Below, one piece after another: positions 10,949 to 22,600 of a DNA stretch of 64,000 nucleotides. Source of the stretch: Enoplolaimus lenunculus (taxonomy: Eukaryota; Nematoda; Enoplea; Enoplida; Thoracostomopsidae); NCBI GenBank assembly GCA_030248215.1, contig JASANG010000170.1:124001-188000 (forward strand), given 5' to 3'. Within the stretch, counting starts at the first letter, position 1, and the number at the start of each line of letters is the position of its first letter. The notes beneath the pieces were generated by a model. The model was not told the origin of the DNA. It made no database searches and saw only the letters and a list, made by a program, of their open reading frames with translations. Position numbers and translations under genes: made by a program.

Positions 10949-11654
10949 AAATTTAGTGTTATTTAAGTCATTGCTTTATAGTGACGTGTAATATTAATCC
11001 GACTGCGGTTATACTAATATTATAGTGCAGGCAGGTAAAGGCACCGTTTAACATTGCATTCGCTTAGATTTGGTTAAGTTTTTGACTTTCAAAAGCGATC
11101 AAGTTGTCAAAAACAAGGAGTGCCGACAATCGAATGTTTACACAGTTTAATGTTGATTTTTGAAATTAGCGTTGTTTTAATAATTGACTGCGGTTGCTAT
11201 ACGCATTTCACTGGACAGTCTGTCCTGCTTTTGTAAGTTTCACGTTCGCTTTTCGTATTCTTTTTTTTTAATTTTTACTTCCTGAAGTTGCTCTTTTGAG
11301 AACGTTTGTAAACAATACAATGCTTATTCGACGTTTACAAAATGCAACTAAACTTTATCCTGCTAGTTTAAACAGCAATATGCTTATTCAACTATTTGGA
11401 TGATAGAACAGGGGACTTAGCCAGGATTTTCGTTTGGGGGTAGGTATAATCTAAAGTAGAACTGTTCAAAGTGTGTTTTCTTGCCTCCGGGAGTTTCGGG
11501 AGTAGGGTATCCTTCAATGGCACCCTTTGAATATGCCGCTGATTTGGTTATTTATGCTGTTTACTCTTATTTGATTTTGCTTGGTTTTTAGCTGAAATAA
11601 ATACTTGTTTGATTCATTGGCTGGTTTAATCAAGAGTGGATGATGCATACTAAC
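10949..11654. other. Gene-less stretch, nothing recognised
   Basis: No supported feature. Around 11405 the phrase ACTTAGCCAGGATTTTC is a common edge motif of degraded repeats. Confidence 0.4.
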
Positions 11655-11955
11655 AAGAGTATGCAACTGGGTACATTCTGTGTAGAAAATAATGTACTCG
11701 GCACGTGTTGCGTTTTTGGCCTGCCCCCCTTTATTAAAAGGGGGTACAATGTATGCGAACCATGACACTTTATATATCCGGCAACAAATTGCTCAGCTTA
11801 TAACTTAATTTAGTGTTATTGCATGTGAGAGCGACCTCCCTCTAAACAACGGGGGGTCGGCCAAAAACGCTACGCCCGGTGGTACATTTTGTACCATGCG
11901 AAACCCAAAGAGTTGCACACACTCTTGTATTATGCACTCTTGGTTTAACCCTTTT
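11655..11955. repeat. Dispersed ~300-bp repeat, copy 1
   Basis: Shares an ordered set of blocks with 24225-24530 in the same orientation: TATGCAACTGGGTACATTCT, GAATGTA-like text, GATACATTTTGTACCATGC-like text and ATGCACTCTTGGTTTAA. The class is unknown. It abuts the SINE-like sequence that follows. Confidence 0.65.
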
Positions 11956-12200
11956 TCACATGAATACTTTCAATTTCTTGTGAGATGGAAGCTCAAAAGA
12001 TTCGATCCCCAGTTTCACGGATGGTAGGCGTTTACGATGACCACTCAGCTATAGTAGCTTGACAATCGAGCCCGAGTAGGCTCTCACGTCTTATGGAGAT
12101 TTTGCACTGCGCATATATGTTATATAAGTTAAACACTGCTTACAGTGTGGTATATTGCTCGTGCATTATTGTATTTAGTTGCTCGTAGTATAACTCTGTG
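11956..12200 (-). mobile_element. tRNA-derived SINE-like repeat, copy 1
   Basis: On the minus strand it reads TATAGCTGAGTGGTCATCG, a good polymerase III A box. About 45 bases later comes GGGATCGAATC, a B-box-like match. The copy at 48690-48905 shares the A box, CACATGAATA and GTTAAACACTGC. The spacing and order fit a tRNA-derived SINE on the minus strand. No intact tRNA cloverleaf is claimed. Confidence 0.6.
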
Positions 12201-14195
12201 AGTGAAAGAGTTAATAAACCAGCAAGAATCGGTAGTTTTATTGAAATTAAGCTCATTGCATTTATATCAGTGTTATATACGCTGTCACCTGCCAATCTTT
12301 GTCTGTTACATTTCTGATCATTTCCTCATATGACTCAAAGTTACGATACGAGCGACGCAAAAGCAACCTGCTATACGAAATCCGGGTTTCAAAATATCTT
12401 TGGAAACATAAATGAGCTTTTAAAACGCGATTGAACTTAATAAATTCGATTGAATTTTTTAAACAATCGGCATTAATACTTATTTCCGATTGTTCGGAAT
12501 CGTCGTATTGTCAAACCCAAAAATTGCGAAACTTCTCACGCAACATACAACACGATGTCCTGTGTGTACTTTCGAAGTAGTTGAATTCAACACGCAATGG
12601 TTGAAGAATCAATCTTCTAGCTAGAAACAAGAGTATATTTGGAAATGAGTTCACTATTAAAAAAATTGAAGTCTTTAAAATATATTTGAATTAAAGCTTA
12701 GTGAAGTTAATACAAAGATCCGTGTCGAAAATAGTACAGTAATGAATGACGAATGTCACTATACACTGCCATTGGCATGCATTGCTGTAAAAAGTAAACG
12801 CCAGTTTGCAACATTTCTGCGTTTAATCTCTTCAATTGGTTGTTGTTTCCCAGCGAATATAAAAATAAACAAAATTATCTTTTTCGAATATTTTGTACAA
12901 TTGAACAATTGTTGTGCAATTTTAACTACAAATTATTTAAATGTTTAAAAACGTGCAAAAATTTCTATAAACTATTATTTATTCTACACACCGTTTTAGC
13001 TTTGCTATAATTCAGACTAGAAATTCAGCAATTTTGTGTTATTCCTCTCATAAAACACCTAACATGTGCTTCTTTAAAGTTGTTCCTGTAGAAACCAGGT
13101 AAACATTTACGTAAATGTTCGCTTGAGGCGCGCTTATGGAGCTATGGAGCAAAACGTATAATAGAACGACGGTGTGACACATGACACCAGAAAGTAATCT
13201 TTTTACTCTGTATTCATCTTGTAGTGTATTATATCAGGCTCCCAACAGGAGCTAAAGTTTTGTCGGAACAGGAACAGGAACAGGGATAGGAATTTCGGTT
13301 GAACATTGACATATATGTGTATATATACATATATACATACATACATATATATGTATAGATATATATATCAAAAAATTAGTTACGAATTTCAAAGATGGCA
13401 GCTGTATCGCTTTGCATAAACAGAACTGTGAAAAAGCAACATTTTAACATTGTTTTTAAATGAAAAATTTCCAGTACGGTAGGTTCAGTTTACATTTCGC
13501 AGCAAATATTTAGTAGTGACTTTTCTAGAGCGCAAAGATGTTTACAGTAGCGTTTCTTATTTTTTATTAGACGTAAATAGTCAACGTAATTTTTGAGTAT
13601 AATTACAACAACGGTAGAGTTATCTATACCGATCGCTGCATTTATTTAGAATTGATTTCCGGGCGCGCAATTGTATAGCCAGGTGGGTATCGAGGATATA
13701 TATTTACTAAACAATGAGTCGATCAATTGTTTCGTAGACAAAGCCGTATTAATTTAGCCCAATTCCGTATTGGGCGTGTCCATGGCGGAATTACAACTTG
13801 GTCGAGCCCACGGCGTCATTCGTTCTCTAGTATATGTGCACGTCTTCCGTTATTTTGATCGCTATACGTTTCTGTGTTCGTGAAAAAGTATTCGACAGTT
13901 TGATATTGTGAGCTGTGGGCAAAATGGGGAGGGCTGTGCCCCGCAACCTGAACATTTGAGGGCTGCGCCCCCCAATCTGAACATTGGGGGGCAAGTGCCT
14001 TCCTTACATCCCACGTTCGGCGCCTATGTACTCCAATTGGTAAAGCTTTATCATAATTTACAGCTGTTATATATACTATTATAAGTAATGTTTCATAGAA
14101 ACTCTTGGTTATTAAGATGCGTTTAATCTCTGGTTAAAAAGCAAGTTAATATTTGAAAGAAATTTATCATTAAAACTAGCAATGAATGCAATAAA
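12201..14195. other. Upstream of sulfotransferase A, mostly featureless
   Basis: No coding region is supported. It holds a short GGAACA repeat near 13265, a TA/TATATG microsatellite at 13308-13372, and two tandem copies of a roughly 34-bp G/C-rich unit (GGGCTGCGCCCC, AATCTGAACATT) at 13926-13995. No promoter can be placed with confidence. Confidence 0.45.
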
Positions 14196-17176
14196 TTGCA
14201 TGCTTTAACCATGAGAAATCTTTATGCGGGTAAAATCGTCTTATCGAGTATATTTTGCGTCGCCTTGCTCACGTTTGGTCTGTTGCACTCAAAACAATAC
14301 GACAGAGAAATTTTGAACGCAGCGCGCTTGTATACCACAGAAAATTATAACAGTATACGATACAGTAGCAAAATCAAACTAAAACGCACTAATAAACTCG
14401 AGTCAACGAAAGCAACACAATCTGGAGCCACAATGAGCAGTACGCATTCGATTGGCGATGATTTTCTACAATTCGCTTTGCATCCGCCGAAAATGTTTAA
14501 TCCGTACCCAAATTCGTATAACATTCCAATATTTGACCAAGCATCAAAACTTATATTTTGCTGGATTCCAAAAGTCGCGTGTACGCAGTTTAAAGGTAAA
14601 ATTTTAGGCAAAAAATATTCATCTGAATTATTGGCCCATGAGAAGCAAAGGATCCTGCCGTCTGAAAATAGGGGCGCATGGGTACTCATAGAGCGACAAG
14701 CTTTAGGCTGTTTTTGATTAGGCTTACGTTTAGGATTAGGTTTAGGCGTGTGCATAGTCGGCAAGTCCCTACAGTTTACATTGGCTGAAATATTCGTAAG
14801 GTAACAAAATTTGTATGTTTTGTGTTCGCTACGGTTACAGAGAGGTATTTCATGGACTGCACGCTAAAGGTAGTTGGCTAGGCTTGTTAGTCATAAAAGA
14901 CCAGTACTAAAGGTTGCTGTTTATGCTGTATATCCGTTAACATCCCGGTACAGAGTGGGATCTGGGTAAGAATTTTGATACCCGGCAAGAGTCTTATACC
15001 CGCGTCCATTCCTGTGTTAAAAAATTTACCTCAACTGTGACCCCGCCGAATTTTACCAGGGCATGAAGTATTACACCAATATATTTCACTGTTACTACTA
15101 TCTTTTGCTGGAGTTACCTCTTATGATTTCAATGAATTTAATACACATGAACATTTTATCAAAATCGACACTTTCAAGCTTGAGTCCTACTTTGTTCTGT
15201 TCTCGAGGATAATAACTGCATATATACAGCTAAATTGTATACAAATTGTAGCTTTCTTTTGCCGCAAAGATACTCCACGTGCAAATAAAACAATACATCA
15301 CCTTCTACGAACATTCCATCCGAATACAGTTCATATGTCGAAGCATTGCAAGATGTCGTTACAAAAATTTGCCAATATTTCTAACTTGCAAAGGTATATG
15401 CGATATTAATATTAATAGTGAGCGGAGTTGTACGTTTACCTGTCCTAAATTCTTTTGACGCACAGTATTCGTTTATTAGGTCATTAAAAAATTTTAATTA
15501 ATACTTTTTATTTACGACTTTAGTGACAGTATTTTCAAATGTGTGTAGCATTTATCAACAGCTGATGATAATTCCTGTACCATTGAAACTAGTGAAGTAG
15601 TCGCTGCAAAATTTAGTAAAGTTATTGCATTTTTTATCTGGCCTGGTATTGTGTGGAATTTTATATTCACGGCCTTGTGGCAGGTCGATGGGTTGAGCAC
15701 AAATGACTGGCTGGTAATCGTTGCTGCACACACGGTTAAGAATATGGTTATTTTAAACAACATGCGGTATTTTTGCGTTTCAAGCCACTGGAGATAATTT
15801 TAAATGCGAAAACATAAATGGTCCGTTATCCTACATAATTACTGTTCGCATATTCTGTGGCTGAATAAATATTTTTGGTGTTAGTGGCATTGTATCCATA
15901 GTTATTAAATTTAAGCCACGCACGCAGTATTTTATCCCTTCCGCTGTAAAAAATTATTGATACATTGGTCTACTCTCGAGCACGCTTATGCGAAAGGGAA
16001 CAAAAAGTGTAAAATCGCTCTGAATAATTTTTGGTCTCCTTAAAACGTCACATTCGCTTGTAAACCGTGCGAAATTTTAACGTACTGATGACTCATCATA
16101 GTATGTTAATTTAGCTATGTACATTGTCTGGTTAACGTTGAATAGTTTGGTAATTTCAGAGATTCGTACTTTTGTGATAAATCTTGGACCAAATGGGCAG
16201 TCGTCCGTGATCCCATTGATCGATTAGTATCCGGCTGGCTCGACAAGTGTGGTTCACGAGCACCGGCAAAGATTCGGGCGTTTCGGTGTTACGGTTGCAG
16301 TCAAGATTTCAATTGTTTTGCCCGTGAGAACTTGAAATTCTTACAATCGCTGGCCCGCACAACTGTTTTGCCTCGGTTTGGGTCGCCGAAGATGCACATT
16401 AAAGCTGACCATTTTTATCCGCAATTCTGGTACTGCGATTTCGAACGACATTTAAACGATTTTACACAAATATTCACATTTGAAAAATCTGACAGCCTAC
16501 GAACACAAATTCGAACGGAATTTACTCGAATTGGTTTGCCTCGTGAACTCATTGATACCGGTTGGGGCAAAGACGGGTAAGTTTGAAATTTTTTGACTGC
16601 ATGCAGAATATAAACTTTTGCGTTTTAACTGTTTCAAGATCCTGTGCTATCCTTTCATATCGTAAACCGAAGTCAGAGCGCGCCTTAAACTAAGTTGTTC
16701 AAAAAACCCTACAGACCAGCAAAATGGGCTCCTGAGTTCTGATCTACAGAAAACTGTGCTGGGGGGAAGGCAACATTTTTAGGCTTACTGAGTCTCCCGG
16801 TCCACATTCGACATCGGACCGGCGCTTTAATTGTTTTCGAAAAATTACTAGGAAAAGCGCATTTCTTCAAGCATCAAGTAGTACTTCACTTGCAAAACAA
16901 AGCTCAACGAACGGGTCAAATCAGATGCCTGCAGCTGGAAACAACTCAATAACAAATGTTCACAGCCAAGACGACGACAATAGTTCAATTGAACGTGAAC
17001 ATATTTTGACTCAACTCAAATCAAGTTTGTATCTTGTGGACGTGCTATTTCGAACGTATTTTATTGATTATCTTGCGTTTCAACTTCATCCACCTGAGTG
17101 GACAAAGCCATTGTGCGAACGAAACAGGGATGCCCGAAAAGATTTTCTGATTTGCCGATGGATTGATAGGTTATAG
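14196..17176 (+). CDS. Golgi-type sulfotransferase (Sulfotransfer_2-like), gene A
   Basis: Exons 14196-14595, 15270-15393, 16160-16576 and 16852-17176 join in phase to give 421 aa. A transmembrane anchor (about residues 13-32, IVLSSIFCVALLTFGLL) follows a short N-terminal tail, as in type II Golgi enzymes. The 5'-phosphosulfate-binding motif is PKVACTQ (about 125-131). The 3'-phosphate motif is AVVRDPIDRLVSGW (about 188-201). A conserved block DHFYPQFWYCDF lies in exon 3, and the C-terminus ends FLICRWIDRL. Such enzymes use PAPS to sulfate carbohydrates; the acceptor sugar is unknown. Exon 2 was found by phase and by its match (HMSKHC) to exon 3 of gene B (HVNKQC). Its acceptor is an unusual AAAG. 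ATG 14196 is the first in frame; 14211 is an alternative. Confidence 0.85.
14655..14788 (+). mobile_element. Degenerate TTAGGC-family element in intron 1 of gene A
   Basis: Contains GGATTAGGTTTAGGCGTG and ends CAGTTTACATTGGC, similar to the right end of the family. The left end is barely recognisable (AAAATAGGGGCG). It is probably an old, eroded copy. Confidence 0.45.
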
Positions 17177-17371
17177 AGCAAATTGACACCCGTTGGAGTC
17201 GTTGGTTGAATGGTTAATTTGAATTTTTTTAAATTTACGCTCCGCGAGAGGCATATGAATGAAATTTGATTTCAGTATCACATTTTATATATTGTTGAGT
17301 TGTCGATATTGCTAGTTTAAGTTCACTAAAATGTTAGTGCTTCAGTTTTACATGATGTAATAAGGTGCACC

Positions 17372-17377
17372 AATAAA
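17372..17377 (+). promoter_or_regulatory. Polyadenylation signal, gene A
   Basis: AATAAA lies 195 bases after the stop codon of sulfotransferase A. It is the best-placed canonical signal downstream of the last exon. Confidence 0.5.
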
Positions 17378-17927
17378 TATCTTGCAGTCTATACCTGGTT
17401 ACTTACGTGTTTTCCATTAATCATACGACGTAACTACTCGGGTTTGTGTATCAACCGTTGCAGGAAGATCAATGTACCCGTAAACACGATATACGCTCTA
17501 TTTTATATCCAGAAAATGTTATGGGTGTAATAAAAATGATTGCATTCTCCGAAACAGAATAACTTATTGGACGATTGCGAGACAAATCACAACCAATTGA
17601 AGTTTAAACAATTGCCTGCGCGATATTTCCAACCCGGGCTTGAGCGATCGCTGTTTACCATCAACTTACAAAGTGACAAACAAACGAGGGTTTTGGTGTG
17701 TTAATTGCAGTTGAAATTTACCCGTGATCCATATTCACGCTTTTAATGTTAAACAGATATTAACAACTGCAAACCAGTTTGCATTCGAGTATTAATTGTT
17801 TGGGTGCTCTGATTTAACAATTGGCGTTTGGAAGGTTCCAGTCGATAACTGCGACAAATAAATGTTGCAGGGCCCTCAGACGACATATGTTCTTTAAGTG
17901 GCTACACAACCTTTCACTGGCTAGTTA
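17378..17927. other. Gene-less stretch, nothing recognised
   Basis: Intergenic sequence after gene A. Nothing supported. Confidence 0.4.
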
Positions 17928-18370
17928 CTATATTGGCCCGAATGAGAGGGGGTAATAAGAGGAGGGGTCCCCATTTTGGGTCCGAATCAATAGGAGTCCG
18001 TATCCCTAATAAGAGTTCGTTAAGCGGATAGAGTCCCTAAACCCTAATTAGAGTCCATAAAGGTCAATTAACCGTAATTGTAGCATATACATGACTCCAG
18101 GACCAAATAATTTGAGTTCGAAACTTGGAAGCGTACTTAAATTTTGAAAGTGCATTCCTAAGTATAACCTTTTATCATCGATCAACCTATTGAAACGAGA
18201 CAAATATACGTTTTTTTAACGGAAAGTTGCAGTACCGGATATATATCAGTAACGAAGGGCGGCGAAGCGTGGGTTCAACATAAATAACGGTCCGTAATCG
18301 AATAACAAGGGGGGTACCGTCTGGAGATGCCAAATAAATATCAGTCCCCCTCTTATTCTGGTCAATACAG
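17928..18370. mobile_element. Tc1/mariner-superfamily element, copy 2
   Basis: Ends CTATATTGGCCCGAATGAG and the inverse of CTTATTCTGGTCAATACAG, flanked by TA. It follows the copy at 4931 block by block (AGTCCGTATCCCTAATAAGA, GGACCAAATAAT, GCAGTACCGGATATAT) but lacks that copy's middle 390 bp. Confidence 0.8.
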
Positions 18371-18485
18371 TAGCGATAGGTTTTCAACCACGTCACCTAA
18401 AATTTCTTGGTGCTCCCAGGTTACGAATCCTGTTGATTCCCCAGACCGTAAAACATGGTTATACAAGTGATATATTCGTATTGAC

Positions 18486-18642
18486 GGTCAATGTGTACAG
18501 CAAGACCGTAAGTAGTATAAGTGTAGTAAACCTAACCGTAAGGATAATACAATACATAACCCTTAGCCTAAGCTCAAGCAAAAAATAGTTTAAAACTTTA
18601 AGCTGGTGGAAAAACGGTATGCCTCAGATCTATACATTGACC
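18486..18642 (-). mobile_element. Degenerate TTAGGC-family element
   Basis: Starts GGTCAATGTGTACAG and ends CAGATCTATACATTGACC. Flanks GTATTGAC and GTATTTAA match at 6 of 8. The core keeps only CCTTAGCCTAAGC. Confidence 0.7.
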
Positions 18643-19679
18643 GTATTTAACAAGCACCTAATATGTACGTAACTTTGCACACAATTCAGCCATGTGTTTA
18701 ATTCTGCGAATTTGATTTTACTGCGTATGTATTTGTTGATATGACGTGATGAGCCTCAAATGTTTGTTATGAAAAGCTGTGATGTTAAACAATTTGTTTG
18801 ATTCGACGGCGGTGATTGAGTCAGAGGATATTTAACCTAAACTCCCACTTTACTGGATGATATATTAATAATTTCATTGCCCGCTTCAAAATATTTGCTG
18901 TTTTTTTATCTTCTTCAACCTACCTCTGAACTGTACGAAGTAAAGTGCAAGAAGGATACTCGAAACTTTTTGATTTCGTTATGTCCCCTTCAGGTTAGAT
19001 TGTTTACTGTCTGACCCAATCAATGATACCCGCAAGGGTTCCACAATTTTTGGGTAACCTATACTCAAGTGTTTCCAAATATGAAAGTAAGTACGTTTTA
19101 TTCTCTTTCTACAAACGCGAGACGCCTAAAAGAGTAAAACGAGCTACTTATGAAAAGCATACGTATAGAAGGACTAACGAAAACCAAATAAAGCTTCGAA
19201 CTAAAAGTTATATTCAGTTTTACTCCTACAACCAATGGTGAACCTAAGAAATTTCTGAGCGATGCCACACGATAGCTGTAAATAGTAGTGAAAAACGCTC
19301 ACAATGCGATCGAGAAGCCAAACACAATTTTAGATCTGCGTATAGTCTTTAATTAATCTTAATACAACATTTTGGTTTTGATTTCGGCTGACGAGTGCAG
19401 TTTCTTTAGTCGTATCCCATCACACTAGGATCAGATTCAGACAATGTGTATGACAAATATGATAGCTATGTCATCTGACCGAAAAATCCTTTGATTAATT
19501 TAATATTTTGCAACGGTCTTTTAAATGGTAGGCGCTATACTTTTTGACTATTTTAATGCGAGCAGGCTTCGTCGGGACGTGAAGTGCCGTACTGCACCGC
19601 GTTCAATACTATAAATACAAAATTTCAGGGTAAGCTTTAGCGCCGCTAGCCTACTATAACATTTTAATATGCTAACACA
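18643..19679. other. Intergenic, nothing recognised
   Basis: Sequence between gene A and gene B. No supported feature. A promoter for gene B should lie in the right part, but no core motif was convincing. Confidence 0.4.
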
Positions 19680-22600
19680 ATGGTTCATCGGAACAAGATG
19701 ATCATTGCCATAGCATGTAGTTTGATGTTCGTAATGTATTTAATTTTAACCAACGTAGCATTATACTTTGTTAAAAATACAGACTCAACATTGAGAAAAA
19801 AATTGGAATTGAATCCGAGTGGAAGCAAAGCAGTCGCCGAAAATCATTCTCTGTTGGTTGCTCAGGTATTTTATTTTCTTGCTGTACCGCTTTTCGGGTT
19901 TGTAAAAAGGGGGGAGGCGGAGGGAGCGGGGATTAGCCCCTGGAAGATTATTGGTCCGATAAAAAAATTTTCAACCTTGCTTGTAAGTCACAGAAAACCC
20001 TTCTATGCCCCTTCCGAAAAATGTATAGTCCCCTTTATCAAGGTAACCTGGTTACGAGCCTGCTGCTTATAAAGTTTACCTTGAACCAAACATCAATGTT
20101 TTTGCAGCGCAAACCAAGTGCGTATACAGAATTCTGCTTGGGTGGATATACGCTCGCGTTGAGCGAATGTAGATGTTTAGCAAATACTTAGGTCTAAGAT
20201 TAGATTTGTCAGCCGTCTCAGATTGGGGTTTGCGCTAAAATTAATACTCTATATACAGCTGCTTTTTCTTATCATTCATTTAGTTGTTTTTTTACTGCCA
20301 CGATCTTTCTGTTTTTTTTATCTTTATGTTGCTTCAGTTAACACCTTGGTCGAAGCTAGGATTTTAGAAAAGAGTGACCAGTATCAGGTTCTATTTAACT
20401 TTTTAAGGGAACTTCTTGTTATATGAAAATGTTAGTTAAGTTCGTGGACAAAAATCACCGAAGAGGAGTAGTAAACACAGTCCTGCGTAGCCATAAAAAC
20501 TTTACCCTTTCAATTACCTGGTTTCCCTTTTGTTGAAGTTTATGAAAGTCCTGTTAATCCAAGTACATACTGTAGTCACCCGAATAAGAGAGGGGTAGTA
20601 AGAGGGGGTCAACATTTTGAGTCCGAATCAATAGGAGTCTGTATGAGTCCGTAAACGGATAGAGTCCCTAAACCCTAATTATAGTCAAATGTCAGTTATC
20701 CCTAATTTTCGCTCAAGTTTTTGATACAAGACAAATAGACGTTTAATATACCTACCGGATATATATTAGTAACGAAGGGCGGTGGAGGACGGGTTAAAAA
20801 TAACAGCCCGTAACCAAATAACAGGGCGGATACCCTCTGCAGAGCCAAACACATCAGCCCCCTTCTGAATCGGGTCACTGCAGTATGTACTTAAAAATAT
20901 TTAAAATATTAGATACAAGTACAATAACTTGCTTGCATCTTGATGTCAATAAATCGTTGGCCACGTTCTTCGATGTGTACATATAGCTGAGGTGCTTGCT
21001 GTTTTTCAACGGGATTGCAATAGAATAAGCTTAAGGTTTATACTACTGTTCCGACCTTTATCTACACACGTGTAGTCACATTATACGCTCGTACTACGGC
21101 CAGCGCCAGGTTTACAAGACTTGCGGCCCATGTATAGAACAGGGCCGGATCGTTTTCCGGAGGGGCTATGAAAGAGTCAGTTTAAGCTTTAGACTAATTT
21201 TTTTGCTTAGGCTTAGGCTTAGGCTTAGGCTTAGGAATAGGCTCGTCCATACGCTTAGACTTAGGCTTACGCTTAGGAATAGGCTCATCCATACGCTTAG
21301 GCTTAGGCTTAGGCTTAGCCTTAAGCTTAGGCTTAGGAATATGCTTATACTACTGTTCGGGCCCTGTTCTGTACATGGGCCAGATTTGCAATGCAGTTTT
21401 TAAACAAACTAAAATTGTCGTTGGCGTGAGACACAGTGCATGATTCGTTTCTAGTTCCAGGCTGCGCATGGAAAGTTGTTTAATTTTAAACCGATAGTTT
21501 ACAGCTGTTACAATTAAACTGAGACTGGCAACCAAGTTTAAATGAATGGAAACAATGGATCGTAAATTCTTGATTAATAACTCGGCCGAAATTATAAACT
21601 GGACAAATTAAACGTCGCTGTACAGATGTCATTGCACCCAGCGCCTCTAAATTCTAGCAGAATTTAGGTGGATAATAGCTGGGATCACATTTTTGAGGGA
21701 ATGTGTGAGCTTTCGGGCTGCACGAAAATGTTAATGATAATATCTGGAGCGAGAGGATCCCGTGCAAGCTCACGCCAGCTAGCGGAGCTTTGATTCGGAA
21801 GATTCTAAGCCGTAATGGGCAGCCCTTGAAGTTTCGGAGCTCTGGAGGGTTGCTGTAGGCTCATGTGCACAGGTCTGGAAATCGATATAACTCGTAGAAA
21901 TGCACAGACTTTGTAAATCCGTTCCGGGTGAGCTGTGGGTGCTCCCATAGCTTGAAAAGTTTGAAAACAATCGTGAATAGTCGGTATTGACTCATTTCAA
22001 GTCTAGTACAACTGTTTTTGGGTCAAAAATCTAACTTACAAAATGTTCGAATTTTGTGAAATTCAATAATTGTTTGAATTTGGCTTAATTCAGTTTCAAT
22101 CATGGTAAAACTTAGTAATAGGGTTCGAAACCTGCTGAATTTTATAAAACGGGTCTAAAACCCTTAAATTCTATCGGAATTGACGTATTCTGGGTCTTGA
22201 AAAATGTATATCACGATTTGAGATATTTCGTTATTTTTGTGATATTTAGCTAGCTACTAAATAAGGTTACATGAGTTTGGCTTAGGCGTATAGATTTAAG
22301 CAAGCACACCTCCCGCAGCTCCGGGTAGGTTGGTCATGGACTACGGGCCTTGACTGGTGCAATTGGACAGCGGCTGAGTCTCCTTTTTGGCAGGGCGTGA
22401 CTCGGGACAATCCGCATGCTCGGCCACTTCCGTGCCCGTCGCATGAAATACCGGAAATTGTGGTAAGATTGCATTTTATCCTAACTTGGAGTTACATCTT
22501 GGCTCTGTATAAGTTAGTGTGCGCTCTGGAAAAGCTAGCCCTATTGCAAGTTAAAGCTTGGTCTAACTATTACTTGCATAAGTTTCAGTGCTGTCGTTAG

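Noticed and set aside
14345-14764. A 139-codon minus-strand frame
   Set aside because: It is the antisense shadow of sulfotransferase exon 1 and the adjoining repeat.
19680-20072. A 130-codon single-exon protein reading through 19866
   Set aside because: The reading after VAQ runs into intronic G-rich repeat. A good GT donor at 19866 and the in-phase exon at 23953 explain the gene better.
21200-21360. A true chromosome end or ordinary interstitial telomere
   Set aside because: The TTAGGC runs sit inside elements with inverted ends and target duplications, and they are short and imperfect.
21200-21360. Assignment to nematodes because of TTAGGC
   Set aside because: The hexamer is transposon cargo here. 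Gene content and splice signals do not point to nematodes in particular, so the motif is not diagnostic.
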